Below, piece after piece: positions 1 through 7,500 of a stretch of 64,000 bases of DNA. Location of the stretch: positions 26,850-90,849 of the forward strand of contig DASZPH010000055.1 in assembly GCA_035550375.1 (NCBI GenBank), read 5' to 3'. The notes below the pieces were generated by a model that had not been told where the DNA came from, made no database searches, and worked only from the letters and a program-made list of their open reading frames with translations. Both the position numbers and the translations under genes were made by a program. The DNA is from DASSFG01 sp035550375. GTDB lineage: Bacteria; Planctomycetota; Planctomycetia; Pirellulales; JAICIG01. Numbering within the stretch: position 1 is the first letter of the stretch; every line of letters starts with the position of its first letter.

Positions 1-1
1 G

Positions 2-28
2 CGTTGGACGGTATTGACCGCCCAACGG
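2..28. other. 11-bp hairpin at window edge
   Basis: An 11-bp stem (one G-T pair when read on the minus strand) closes a four-base loop, with arms at 2-12 and 18-28. It lies downstream of the tuf/tRNA transcription unit on the minus strand. No T-tract is visible, but the sequence ends here, so it may or may not be a terminator. Confidence 0.6.
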
Positions 29-40
29 ACCAAAGTTATG

Positions 41-192
41 GCACGCGGAGTGTGCCGACGACCAGGCGAGCCGAACCTTTCAGTTGCAGGCCCCGGTATT
101 GAGCCGGGCGCACCGACCTTATGAAAGTCAGTTGGGCACCTGCCCGCCTGCAGCGAGCGACTCGAACTCGCAAGTTCCACGAGGACGAGTTG
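41..192 (-). other. tRNA-like debris and hairpins
   Basis: On the minus strand this stretch holds isolated tRNA-like pieces but no complete cloverleaf. At about 148-168 there is a T-arm-like hairpin (stem GCGAG/CGCTC, loop TTCGAGT). At about 96-112 there is a 5-bp stem with the seven-base loop CTCAATA, which would present anticodon CAA. At about 41-57 there is another 5-bp stem with a seven-base loop. No acceptor stem or D-arm could be matched to any of them. They could be decayed tRNAs continuing the array at 204-388, or chance hairpins in GC-rich DNA. Confidence 0.3.
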
Positions 193-203
193 CTTTTCAA
201 AAA

Positions 204-276
204 TGGCTCAGGTGGGACTCGAACCCACAGCATCCCTGGTTCTAAGCCAAGGTGGCCTGCCGTTGCCTACCGAGCC
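204..276 (-). tRNA. tRNA-like, anticodon TAG (Leu), short variable loop
   Basis: The 73-base element folds as a cloverleaf: acceptor GGCTCGG/CTGAGCC (7 bp with one G-T), TA at positions 8-9, a short D-arm, anticodon stem CTTGG/CCAGG with loop CTTAGAA, T-arm GTGGG-TTCGAGT-CCCAC, and discriminator A. CCA is not encoded. The loop gives anticodon TAG, which reads leucine CTN codons, but leucine tRNAs normally have a long variable arm and this one has only five or six bases. The fold is directly visible. Whether it is charged with leucine, or functional at all, is unknown. It lies downstream of tuf in the same orientation. Confidence 0.65.
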
Positions 277-294
277 GAAACGTTTTGCTACGAG

Positions 295-388
295 TGCCCA
301 GGGCGGGAGTCGAACCCGCAAACGCCTGGCCACCAACTCTGTGCGTCGGTGCCCAGCCGAGCCGCTCTGCCTGTTGGCGTACCTGGGG
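295..388 (-). tRNA. class II tRNA-like element, anticodon uncertain
   Basis: The 94-base element has an acceptor with six clean pairs (CCCAGG/CCTGGG) and a C-C mismatch at the terminal position, TA at 8-9, a CGC/GCG D-stem with the conserved GG in its loop, a perfect T-arm (GCGGG-TTCGACT-CCCGC) and discriminator A. The middle is odd. The best anticodon arm is only four pairs (TCGG/CCGA) with loop CTGGGCA, which would give anticodon GGG but has C at the position after the anticodon. A competing 7-bp hairpin lies just 3' of it. The variable region is about 25 bases. It could be a diverged class II tRNA or a decaying one. Confidence 0.5.
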
Positions 389-392
389 CAAC

Positions 393-420
393 TCGCTGGC
401 GGCCGTGAGACCGCCAGCGA
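393..420. other. 10-bp perfect hairpin between tuf and the tRNA-like genes
   Basis: TCGCTGGCGG at 393-402 pairs perfectly with 411-420 around an eight-base loop, starting five bases after the tuf stop codon. There is no T-tract on the minus strand, so it is more likely an RNA processing or mRNA-stabilising hairpin separating tuf from the downstream tRNA-like genes than a terminator. Confidence 0.6.
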
Positions 421-425
421 AGTTA

Positions 426-1607
426 TCAAGCAAGCACTTCGACCACGATGCCCGAGCCCACGGTCTTGCCGCCCTCTCGGATCGCGAAGTGGCTACCGGT
501 GTGGATGGCCACGGGCTTTCCGAGTTCGACGACCAGGCTCACGTTGTCGCCGGGCATCGCCATCTCGACGCGATCGGCCAGGCTGGCCTCGCCGGTAACG
601 TCGGTCGTGCGGAAGAAGAACTGTGGCGAGTAGCCGCTGAAAAACGGCGTGTGCCGCCCCCCTTCTTCCTTGCTCAACACGTAAACCTTTCCTTTGAACT
701 TTGTGTGGGGCTTGATCGACCGCGGTGCGGCGATGACCTGTCCTCGTTCGATCTCCGTGCTTTTGATGCCGCGGAGAAGAAGCCCGACGTTCTCGCCCGC
801 CACGCCCTTCGACAACGCCTGACGAAACGCCTCAACGCTCGTCACGACGGTCTCCCGTGTGCCGCCCAAGCCCACAACCTCAACCTTGTCGCCCGGCCTG
901 ACCTCGCCTTGCTCGATCTTGCCGGTCGCGACCGTCCCGCGGCCCTCGATCGCGTGGACCCCCTCGATGGCCATCAAGAACGGTTGCTCGACCGCTCTGA
1001 CGGGCTCGGGCAACGCGTCCAGCGCCGCTAGCAACTCCGCGATCGGGCGGCTTGCCTCGGCGTCGGCAGGGTTGGCCAAAGTCGCCTTGGCGCTTCCCCG
1101 CACAAACACCGTGTTTTCGCCGTCGAATCCGTATTTGCTCAGCAAGTCTCGGGTCTCCAGTTCGATCAACTCGACCAGTTCGGGGTCGTCCACCAGATCG
1201 ACCTTGTTGAGGAACACCACCACCTGCGGCACCGACACCTGCCGCGCCAGCAGGATGTGCTCTCGTGTCCGCGGCATCGGTCCGTCTGTCGCGGCGATCA
1301 CCAACACGGCGGCGTCCATCTGGGCCGCCCCGGTAATCATGTTCTTGATGTAGTCGGCATGACCGGGACAGTCGATGTGGGCGTAGTGCCGTAAGTCGCT
1401 CTCGTACTCGACATGACTCGTCGTGATCGTCACGACCTTGGAAGCGTCGCGGACGGTTCCGCCCTTGGCGATGTCGCCATAGGACTTCACTTTGGCGAGG
1501 CCCTTGGCCGCCTGCACCGCCAGGATGGCGGCGGTCAGCGTGGTCTTGCCGTGGTCGATGTGGCCGATCGTGCCAACGTTCAGGTGTGGTTTGCTCCTTG
1601 TTGCCAT
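426..1607 (-). CDS. tuf: Elongation factor Tu, divergent form
   Basis: A translational GTPase of 393 residues that would deliver aminoacyl-tRNA to the ribosome. The P-loop GHIDHGKT is near residue 17, DCPGH follows switch I, NKVD is the guanine-specificity motif, and domains 2 and 3 contain GRGTVATGK and FAIREGGKTVG. Length matches EF-Tu. The ATG at 1607 is preceded by GGAG about nine bases upstream. Switch I is unusual: where typical EF-Tu has RGITI this protein has KVVTI, preceded by a GDIAKGGTVRDAS segment. Usual Arg residues are Lys in TGKIEQG and GGKTVG, and the FxRTKPH start is shortened to TRSKPH. I cannot tell by eye whether this is normal for the phylum or marks a second paralogue. 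A tRNA-Pro lies upstream and atypical tRNA-like genes downstream. Confidence 0.95.
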   Translation of the reverse strand: MATRSKPHLNVGTIGHIDHGKTTLTAAILAVQAAKGLAKVKSYGDIAKGGTVRDASKVVTITTSHVEYESDLRHYAHIDCPGHADYIKNMITGAAQMDAAVLVIAATDGPMPRTREHILLARQVSVPQVVVFLNKVDLVDDPELVELIELETRDLLSKYGFDGENTVFVRGSAKATLANPADAEASRPIAELLAALDALPEPVRAVEQPFLMAIEGVHAIEGRGTVATGKIEQGEVRPGDKVEVVGLGGTRETVVTSVEAFRQALSKGVAGENVGLLLRGIKSTEIERGQVIAAPRSIKPHTKFKGKVYVLSKEEGGRHTPFFSGYSPQFFFRTTDVTGEASLADRVEMAMPGDNVSLVVELGKPVAIHTGSHFAIREGGKTVGSGIVVEVLA

Positions 1608-1727
1608 CGCTAAAAACTCCTTCGTCTCGAACCTGGAGACGCTCAGGGTGACCGGCTCCGCAAGGCCCAATCGTCTGATCTTTTTGAACTACGAGTTACG
1701 CCAGGGCTTGCGTTGCCAACAGTCCAG

Positions 1728-1799
1728 TCGGGATGGTGGGAATCGAACCCACTCGCTCGTGCTCCCAAGGCACGCGGGCCGCCGTTACCCTACATCCCG
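1728..1799 (-). tRNA. tRNA-Pro (anticodon TGG)
   Basis: The 72-base cloverleaf has a perfect 7-bp acceptor CGGGATG/CATCCCG with C1-G72 and discriminator A73, both typical of bacterial proline tRNAs. TA is at 8-9, the D-stem is short (GGG/CCC), the anticodon arm is CGTGC-CTTGGGA-GCACG giving TGG, and the T-arm is GTGGG-TTCGATT-CCCAC. CCA is not encoded. It lies 120 bases upstream of the tuf start and probably in the same transcript. Confidence 0.85.
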
Positions 1800-1857
1800 T
1801 TGTTTTGTCGTCGTCAAATCGGCCGGGCTTGCCGACCTCCGGTAGCCTTCTGCCAAA

Positions 1858-1890
1858 CGAAAAAGGCCCGGCGTCTTGTGACACCGGGCC
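1858..1890 (-). terminator. Intrinsic terminator
   Basis: GGCCCGG (1865-1871) pairs with CCGGGCC (1884-1890). Read on the minus strand, the hairpin is followed directly by TTTTTC. It fits the end of the polysaccharide operon transcribed towards it from 13249, separating that operon from tRNA-Pro and tuf. Confidence 0.75.
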
Positions 1891-2183
1891 TCGAAGGGCT
1901 CCATCGTCTGGCCAAAGGGCCGGGCCAGCACGTGTGTCACAACCGCAACGGATGCGCATACGAACACATCCCTTCACGTTCGGTGATGCCTGGCCGTAAT
2001 TTCGTCATGAGAGAATCTCGTTGGCCCAATCTCGTGGACCCAGTGAGGCTGTGTTCGCGGCGGCACAGCCCGGCTACATGAGCGGCTGCTTCCGCCTGGT
2101 TATACCTTCCTAGACGCAGAAGGTTTCGTTTGGTTCACGAGATTTCTTCTGCTCGCCGGTCAACGTCGACCGCCCGACTGAGA
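1891..2183. other. Non-coding gap with one hairpin
   Basis: About 290 bases between the last glycosyltransferase gene and the terminator. A 7-bp hairpin (GGCTGTG at 2047-2053 with CACAGCC at 2064-2070) is present, without a T-tract. No T-arm signature of a tRNA and no convincing reading frame were found. Confidence 0.5.
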
Positions 2184-3776
2184 TTATGCGGCGAGTTTTC
2201 TCGTCTGCGAGACGTCGCTTCGTTCGCCGACGAGCGTCGCGACGAGCGCGTCGGGTGAATGACGATTCAACCAGGCGGCCCGATGGGCCTGGGCGGCCGC
2301 GCGGTAGGCGTGGAAGTTGTTGAGCACCTGCCTCGTGGCGGCGACAAACGTATCGAGATCGCCGTCGAAGGTTTCACCCCCCCCGGCAGGCAACTGGTCG
2401 GCCAGCCACGTACCCGCCGGAACCACCGCCGTGGCCCCGGCGGCAAGCGCCTCGGCCAACACGCCCGACGTACAGGCGCGATAGCGGCCACGCAAATAGG
2501 GCAAGAGCATTATGTCGGCCTGGGCTGCCAACTCGTAATACTCGGCAGGCGCCAGGGCTCCTGCTCTGCCGATCAGCTCAACGCCGGGTCGTTTACGGAG
2601 CCTCCGCAGTGCGGCCACGCTTCGCGGGTTGTGCTCCGGCTGGCCCAGACTCGACTGGATCAGCAGTCTCGCTCTGCCGGGCGCCAGGTAATCCTCGTCC
2701 AGCGCTTCGATCAGCTCTGGAAGCCAGTGAAACCCCTTTTCGTCACGAGCGCCGCCAAGATACACCAGGGTGATGGGCGCCTGCGACGGACGCTCGAGCT
2801 GGGGCATCAGTTCGGCGCGAAACGGTAAAGGCAGCACGCCGAACGAGAGGTCGACGAGCGACTCATAGTCACCCGAGAGGACTTCCGAGTCGGTATAGAA
2901 CCGAATGCGGTCGGACTTGCCCCAGTCGACGTGCAGTTGCAAAAAACTCCGCTGTATGCGCGTCTGGGGCGTTTCGATCAGTTGGTTGCCGTCCTGCTCC
3001 AAGAGCGGATGGCGAAACTCCAGGTGGAAAACCGGCGATTGCGCTCCAAGCCTCTCAACGGCCAGGTGTACGGCCAGAACCTCGCGGGCGTGCGCCGTCT
3101 GCAACAGCACGTGATCGTTCGGCCCGGCCGACGCAGCCGAGAGGAACCGCTCGAGGTCCTCGAGGAAAATCAGCGCATATTCCAGCTCGGGAGCCAGCCC
3201 TTCGGGCAGCAGGCGTCCTGCCGCGTCGAAGATTCTCGGTGAGGCCGGCTGCCCCGTGATCGCCCGATGGAGCCGCGGCCATGGCGAAGCTTGCTCGGCG
3301 AGCGAGGCGTTGTGGCCGTAACGGAGCCGAAAGCCAAGGCGGCGGAGCCCTGCCAGCGCGTGAGCACGGCTCGCCGGCGCCGCAACCCGCGGAAGGCAGC
3401 AGTAGGCCACGAGCCTGCCGGCGTCGTAGAACAGCGGCGGGAGCAGAAAATAGGCGCCACGTTCCGCCAGCCGTATTGCCCGCCGGCAGATCTTGATGAG
3501 GGAGGTGGAGATGCTCGAACGGCCCGTCGTGAGCTTTTCCAGGGCGGTCGGCTCTTTCCACATCCAATGATCGGTGCGAAACAGGGCGTGGCTGGTGAGC
3601 CAGTCGGGGCAGAGGTCGCCCCGGCAGTCGACATGAGTACCCAAAATCGGCTCGAAACCGGCGCGCCGGGCCGCCTCCGCTACCGAGATCGACGTCTCGT
3701 AGTAGTGGCCCAACTGGTCTTTCAGGCCGTTACTAAGGACCAGGAATTTGGGGCGAGTCGCCAGTCCCACGAGCAA
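2184..3776 (-). CDS. Glycosyltransferase, GT4-like
   Basis: A protein of 530 residues, last gene of the polysaccharide operon, 27 bases after the coiled-coil gene. The C-terminal half looks like a GT-B nucleotide-sugar domain: a strand ending in ITLVYLGGARDEKGFHWL, then a helix-rich region and the acidic/Gly segment SGVLAEALAAGATAVVPAG typical of GT4-type donor sites. The N-terminal half (LVLSNGLKDQLGHYYETS) begins as a Rossmann-like acceptor domain. No transmembrane segment is evident. The sugar and linkage cannot be deduced. It is probably a cytoplasmic enzyme adding a residue to the exported glycan. Confidence 0.75.
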   Translation of the reverse strand: MLVGLATRPKFLVLSNGLKDQLGHYYETSISVAEAARRAGFEPILGTHVDCRGDLCPDWLTSHALFRTDHWMWKEPTALEKLTTGRSSISTSLIKICRRAIRLAERGAYFLLPPLFYDAGRLVAYCCLPRVAAPASRAHALAGLRRLGFRLRYGHNASLAEQASPWPRLHRAITGQPASPRIFDAAGRLLPEGLAPELEYALIFLEDLERFLSAASAGPNDHVLLQTAHAREVLAVHLAVERLGAQSPVFHLEFRHPLLEQDGNQLIETPQTRIQRSFLQLHVDWGKSDRIRFYTDSEVLSGDYESLVDLSFGVLPLPFRAELMPQLERPSQAPITLVYLGGARDEKGFHWLPELIEALDEDYLAPGRARLLIQSSLGQPEHNPRSVAALRRLRKRPGVELIGRAGALAPAEYYELAAQADIMLLPYLRGRYRACTSGVLAEALAAGATAVVPAGTWLADQLPAGGGETFDGDLDTFVAATRQVLNNFHAYRAAAQAHRAAWLNRHSPDALVATLVGERSDVSQTRKLAA

Positions 3777-3803
3777 GCCGACCTCACGAATGATCCAGTT
3801 TCA

Positions 3804-4211
3804 TCAGGCGGCACGCACTTGCCGGCCGTCGACAAGGTTCGAGCGCGGCGCATCGCCGAACGAACCGCCCGGCAACGTCGCCGGCGCCGAGAGTTCGGCC
3901 GACAACCGCTCGACGGCCTCAAGCAGTTGCTGCAGCTCGCGCTGGAGCCGCACGACCTCGTGCAGCATACCGTCGTTGCACAGGTTCACGTCCTCCAACT
4001 GGCGGCGGAGGGGCGCCATTTCAGCCGCGAGCCGTTCGTTCAACTCGGCGGAGAGCGTGACCCGTTCGGCCGTGAGGTGGCGGGCGATCTCGCGCAGATC
4101 GTCGCTGACCGCCAGCGCGATCTGAGAGCGCAGTTTGGCGAGTACCCGGTCGCGCGGCCGTTTCACCAAGCGGAGCAAGAAGGCTTTGAGTTGCTGCACC
4201 AGGCGAGTCAT
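3804..4211 (-). CDS. Small coiled-coil protein of polysaccharide operon
   Basis: A protein of 135 residues of unknown family. The first 25 residues are basic and amphipathic (VQQLKAFLLRLVKRPRD). Residues about 35-105 form a predicted coiled coil (LSAELNERLAAEMAPLRRQLE and following heptads). The tail is unstructured. It sits between the ABC ATPase and the last glycosyltransferase with 27-base gaps either side, so it is co-transcribed. A second small protein with a similar basic helix plus coiled coil is at 9832-10257. Coiled coils act as chain-length rulers in some ABC-exported glycans (WbdD). A similar role here is only a guess. Confidence 0.7.
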   Translation of the reverse strand: MTRLVQQLKAFLLRLVKRPRDRVLAKLRSQIALAVSDDLREIARHLTAERVTLSAELNERLAAEMAPLRRQLEDVNLCNDGMLHEVVRLQRELQQLLEAVERLSAELSAPATLPGGSFGDAPRSNLVDGRQVRAA

Positions 4212-4238
4212 GCTGCTCTCGAGAGCCGCTGCGCGGCG

Positions 4239-4997
4239 TTACGCGGCCTGCCGGGCCGCCGGTGTGTAGTGGTTCAGATAGGCGGCGATGATCTCGTGGG
4301 TCGGGCCCGCGGCGTGTACGGCGCCGTGCTCCATCCACACCACCCGCTGGCATAAGTCGGCCACGGACTTCAGATCGTGGCTAACCATGACGATGATTTT
4401 TGCCTTCGACATCATCTCTTCCATCCGGCAGCGGGCCTTTTCGCGAAACGACAGGTCGCCCACGGAAAGAACTTCGTCCACCAGCAGGATTTCCGGCTCG
4501 ATCGAGGTGGCGATCGAAAACGCCAGCCGCACCGACATACCGGCCGAATAGTAGCGCACGGGCATATCCAAAAAATGCCCAAGTTCGCTGAAATCGGCCA
4601 CCGACTGCATCTTCGCGCGCACGCTCTTGGGCGTTTCGCCTTGCAGGTAGCTGCGGTAACCGATGTTTTCCCAGCCGGTGGCGTCCCCCTCGAAGCCGAG
4701 GGCGATATCGAAGAGCGAGCTGATGCGCCCCTCGACGATCCGCCGGCCGCTGGTGGGAGGATAAATGCCGGCCAGCAGCTTGAGGATCGTGCTCTTGCCG
4801 GCGCCGTTGTGCCCGATGATCCCCACCCGCTCGGCGTCGCCGATGGAAAGATCGACGTCACGCAGCGCGTGCACTTTCATCCGGGGATTGACCGACTTGC
4901 GGAACCTTCCCCGCACGATGAACTCCTTGAGCGTGAGCCCGGAGTCTTTCCGCACGTTGAAAGTGAGGCTGACCTTGGACAGTTCGATGCGCGCCAT
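4239..4997 (-). CDS. Polysaccharide ABC exporter, ATP-binding subunit (Wzt/TagH-like)
   Basis: A protein of 252 residues that powers export of a lipid-linked glycan across the inner membrane with the permease at 7501-8301. Walker A is GHNGAGKST, the signature is YYSAGMSVRLAFSIA (degenerate LSGGQ typical of Wzt/KpsT/TagH), Walker B is ILLVDEVLSVGD, and the switch His is in MVSHDLKSV. LAGIYPPTSG and SSLFDIALGF are family hallmarks. It lacks the C-terminal glycan-binding domain of O9a-type Wzt, so it resembles the short capsule/teichoic acid form. The chosen ATG at 4997 opens the usual N-terminus (ARIELSKVSLTF). Unusually, a glycosyltransferase gene separates it from the permease. Confidence 0.93.
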   Translation of the reverse strand: MARIELSKVSLTFNVRKDSGLTLKEFIVRGRFRKSVNPRMKVHALRDVDLSIGDAERVGIIGHNGAGKSTILKLLAGIYPPTSGRRIVEGRISSLFDIALGFEGDATGWENIGYRSYLQGETPKSVRAKMQSVADFSELGHFLDMPVRYYSAGMSVRLAFSIATSIEPEILLVDEVLSVGDLSFREKARCRMEEMMSKAKIIVMVSHDLKSVADLCQRVVWMEHGAVHAAGPTHEIIAAYLNHYTPAARQAA

Positions 4998-5064
4998 GTT
5001 CGCCTGAGAATGAGGGGCCGCGAGTATAGCGAGAGTTGCGGAAGATGCAATGTCAGTCGAGGTT

Positions 5065-7488
5065 TCACGCGGCGCGACGGCCGGTCGCGGTGCGGGCCTG
5101 GTCGACGGCCTCGGCGTAGAGCGAGGCAACCCGCCGCCAGTCGTGGGTTTCGGCCACGTAGCGCATGGCGGACTGGCCCAGGTCCGCCCGCCGCTCTGGC
5201 TGGCCGAGCAACCCGCGCATCGCTTCTTCCAGCGATCGGTCGCCGGGTGAAAGGGGGCCGATTTTTTTAACAACCGCGTCGGGGTAACTGGAAAACGTAT
5301 CGACGTCGGTCACGATCGTCGGCACGCCGGCACTGAGCAACGTGAGCAGCGCGCCGGAGGTCTCGCCGCGGGTCGGGGGCCGCCGCAGGTTCATGGCCAG
5401 GTCGGTGATCGACATCAGGTCAAGAAACGTCTCCATCGGCGCGTGGCCGAAGAAACGCACGCGATCGCCCAAGCCAAGCTCGGCCGCCCTTGCCTGTTCG
5501 CGTCCCTCGTTCAGATCGCTTCCGACAAAAACCAGCCGGACCGACGGAAAATCGCGGGCCAGGCCGCCGACCGCCTCGATCACTTCGCTGTGATACTTGG
5601 CGCCGTTCAAGAACCCGAAGCAACTCAGGATAAGCTCGTCGTCTTTGAATCCGTAGCGCTCGCGCAGAGCCGGCTTTTGCCAGGCGGGCACCAAATGCAG
5701 GTTGGCCCCGTGCGGTATGACACGGACCCGCGGCACGAGGTGCGGATAGGCGTGGGCGATTTGCTTCGCCCCCGACGGATCGTGGACGACGATCACGGCC
5801 GCTGCCTCCAGCACGCGTCGGTTGAAAGCCAGACCGCGGCGAAGGCACGCTTGCGCGATCCCCCCCGGCTCGGCGCGCCAGGCGTCGGCCGAGGTGCGAT
5901 ATTGCTCGCCCAGCTCCGGCGACTCCAGGGCGATCTCGCGGGCGATGAAATCGGCCGGGGCAGCGGGGCGCAGGGCATAGCCGAAATGAAACTCGGGCAG
6001 CGCGTAGTCGTGCAGCACCACCACGCCCGGATGTCGCAGCAGCATGTCGTAGAGGTAGGCGCACATGTGCGTGTTTGCCATCTGGTACACGATGCCGGCG
6101 TACTCGGTCGCCCGCTGAAAGCGGTCGAAGAGCCGATGGTCGCGGCAGGCAAATTCGCACGACGAAACACCCAGTTCCGGGAGATAGTCGTGGTCGTGGT
6201 AAAGGTCGATCCAGAAATGATGTTTGAGAACCGCCAGCAGCCGCTGGGAGTAGTCGGCGATGCCTGAACGAAGCGGCAAAAGCGGAGAGAAAAAAGCCAG
6301 CGGCGGCTGTCGTCGGCCGGGGCGCGCGCCGGACACCGCAGAGCCTCGTGCCTGTTGGTGCCGTCCATCCGCCGACAAGCCGGCTGATTCAGCTCGGACG
6401 CGCTCGGCTGCGCCCAGGAGGGCCTCCATCGCTCGGGTGGCAACCGGCTCCATTTGAAAACGTCCGGCCGCCTCCGGCGCTCGCCGGCGGAATGAGTCGA
6501 GAAGCAACACGTCGCCCAGCAGTCGGGCGAGTGCGGCCGACAGGCTCGCGGGCTGGTCGACGTCGGCCGGCACGGCGGCACTTGCCGCCACCTCTAAATG
6601 AGGTGAGCGCCAGTCGACCACGGCCGCCGCGCCGCACTGAAGGGCGTGAAGCACGCCCAACCCCGATCCTTCGTGCGGACTCGCGTCCACCATCAACTCG
6701 CAGCGCTGATAAAGAAGTCGGCGCAGGTCGGCGCTTGCGGGGTCCACGATGAGGATACGGTCGGATAGACCTCGCAGGCCGAATTGACCTCGCCAGTCGG
6801 CCAGTCGCCGTTCGGGCATTTTACACGCGATGACGAACTGTACATCCGAAGCGCAAGAATTGGAAAGTCGCTCGACCGCGGCGGTCCACACCGCCAGGCT
6901 GCGATCTTCCTCGTCGCCCGCGAGGCAAAGGGCGAAGGGCCCGCGGATGCCAAGCGATCCGAGGATCTCCCGCTCGCGGGCGCTCGGCGGCTGGCGACGA
7001 TCGCAGGGAGAAAAATCGTGGTCGCAGGCCGGGCCGATTGCCACCACCCGGCTTTCGTCGATTTCAAATGAGCGGAGGCAATCCTGTCGGGTCGCTTCGC
7101 TCACCGTCAGCAGCAAATCGTATCTCGGCAGGGCGAGCAGCGCCCGGCGATAACGCTCGGCGTTGCCGGGCCGCTGCAGAAATCGGTCCGGAACGAGTGC
7201 CGGTGCCAGGTCGTACAACAGCCCGGCCAGGCAGATGCCGTTCGTCGGCGCGCTGGGCGGGACGTAAGTTGCCGTGGGGTCGAGAACGCACGTTGTCAGC
7301 CACAGGTCGACGTCCCGGCCTGCCTGCTCCATCGCGACTTGTCCGTTGGCAGCCCCCGCGTGATGAAAGGCAAACCACTCGTGCTCGGCAAACCGCGAAG
7401 TGAGTTTCTCGACGAGAGCTCGGGCGTACCCGCCGGTCGGCGAATCCGGCGCGCTCTCGGCGGCGTGCAAGTCGAGGCCGATTCTCAC
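5065..7488 (-). CDS. Tandem glycosyltransferase, two GT4-like modules
   Basis: A protein of 807 residues containing two complete GT-B glycosyltransferases. Module 1 (about 1-370) opens MRIGLDLHAAESAP, has a TVSEATRQD acceptor-domain motif and a donor-site segment ASPHEGSGLGVLHALQCGA. After a Pro/Gly/Arg-rich linker near 375-395, module 2 (about 396-800) opens with PLAFFSPLLPLRSGIADYS and ends with RGETSGALLTLLSAGVPTI, the GT4 acidic motif. Two active sites in one chain suggest addition of two successive sugars, as in bifunctional polymerases. It lies 12 bases after the ABC permease gene and before the ATPase gene. Donor sugars are unknown. Confidence 0.88.
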   Translation of the reverse strand: MRIGLDLHAAESAPDSPTGGYARALVEKLTSRFAEHEWFAFHHAGAANGQVAMEQAGRDVDLWLTTCVLDPTATYVPPSAPTNGICLAGLLYDLAPALVPDRFLQRPGNAERYRRALLALPRYDLLLTVSEATRQDCLRSFEIDESRVVAIGPACDHDFSPCDRRQPPSAREREILGSLGIRGPFALCLAGDEEDRSLAVWTAAVERLSNSCASDVQFVIACKMPERRLADWRGQFGLRGLSDRILIVDPASADLRRLLYQRCELMVDASPHEGSGLGVLHALQCGAAAVVDWRSPHLEVAASAAVPADVDQPASLSAALARLLGDVLLLDSFRRRAPEAAGRFQMEPVATRAMEALLGAAERVRAESAGLSADGRHQQARGSAVSGARPGRRQPPLAFFSPLLPLRSGIADYSQRLLAVLKHHFWIDLYHDHDYLPELGVSSCEFACRDHRLFDRFQRATEYAGIVYQMANTHMCAYLYDMLLRHPGVVVLHDYALPEFHFGYALRPAAPADFIAREIALESPELGEQYRTSADAWRAEPGGIAQACLRRGLAFNRRVLEAAAVIVVHDPSGAKQIAHAYPHLVPRVRVIPHGANLHLVPAWQKPALRERYGFKDDELILSCFGFLNGAKYHSEVIEAVGGLARDFPSVRLVFVGSDLNEGREQARAAELGLGDRVRFFGHAPMETFLDLMSITDLAMNLRRPPTRGETSGALLTLLSAGVPTIVTDVDTFSSYPDAVVKKIGPLSPGDRSLEEAMRGLLGQPERRADLGQSAMRYVAETHDWRRVASLYAEAVDQARTATGRRAA

Positions 7489-7500
7489 TTGCTAGATTCC

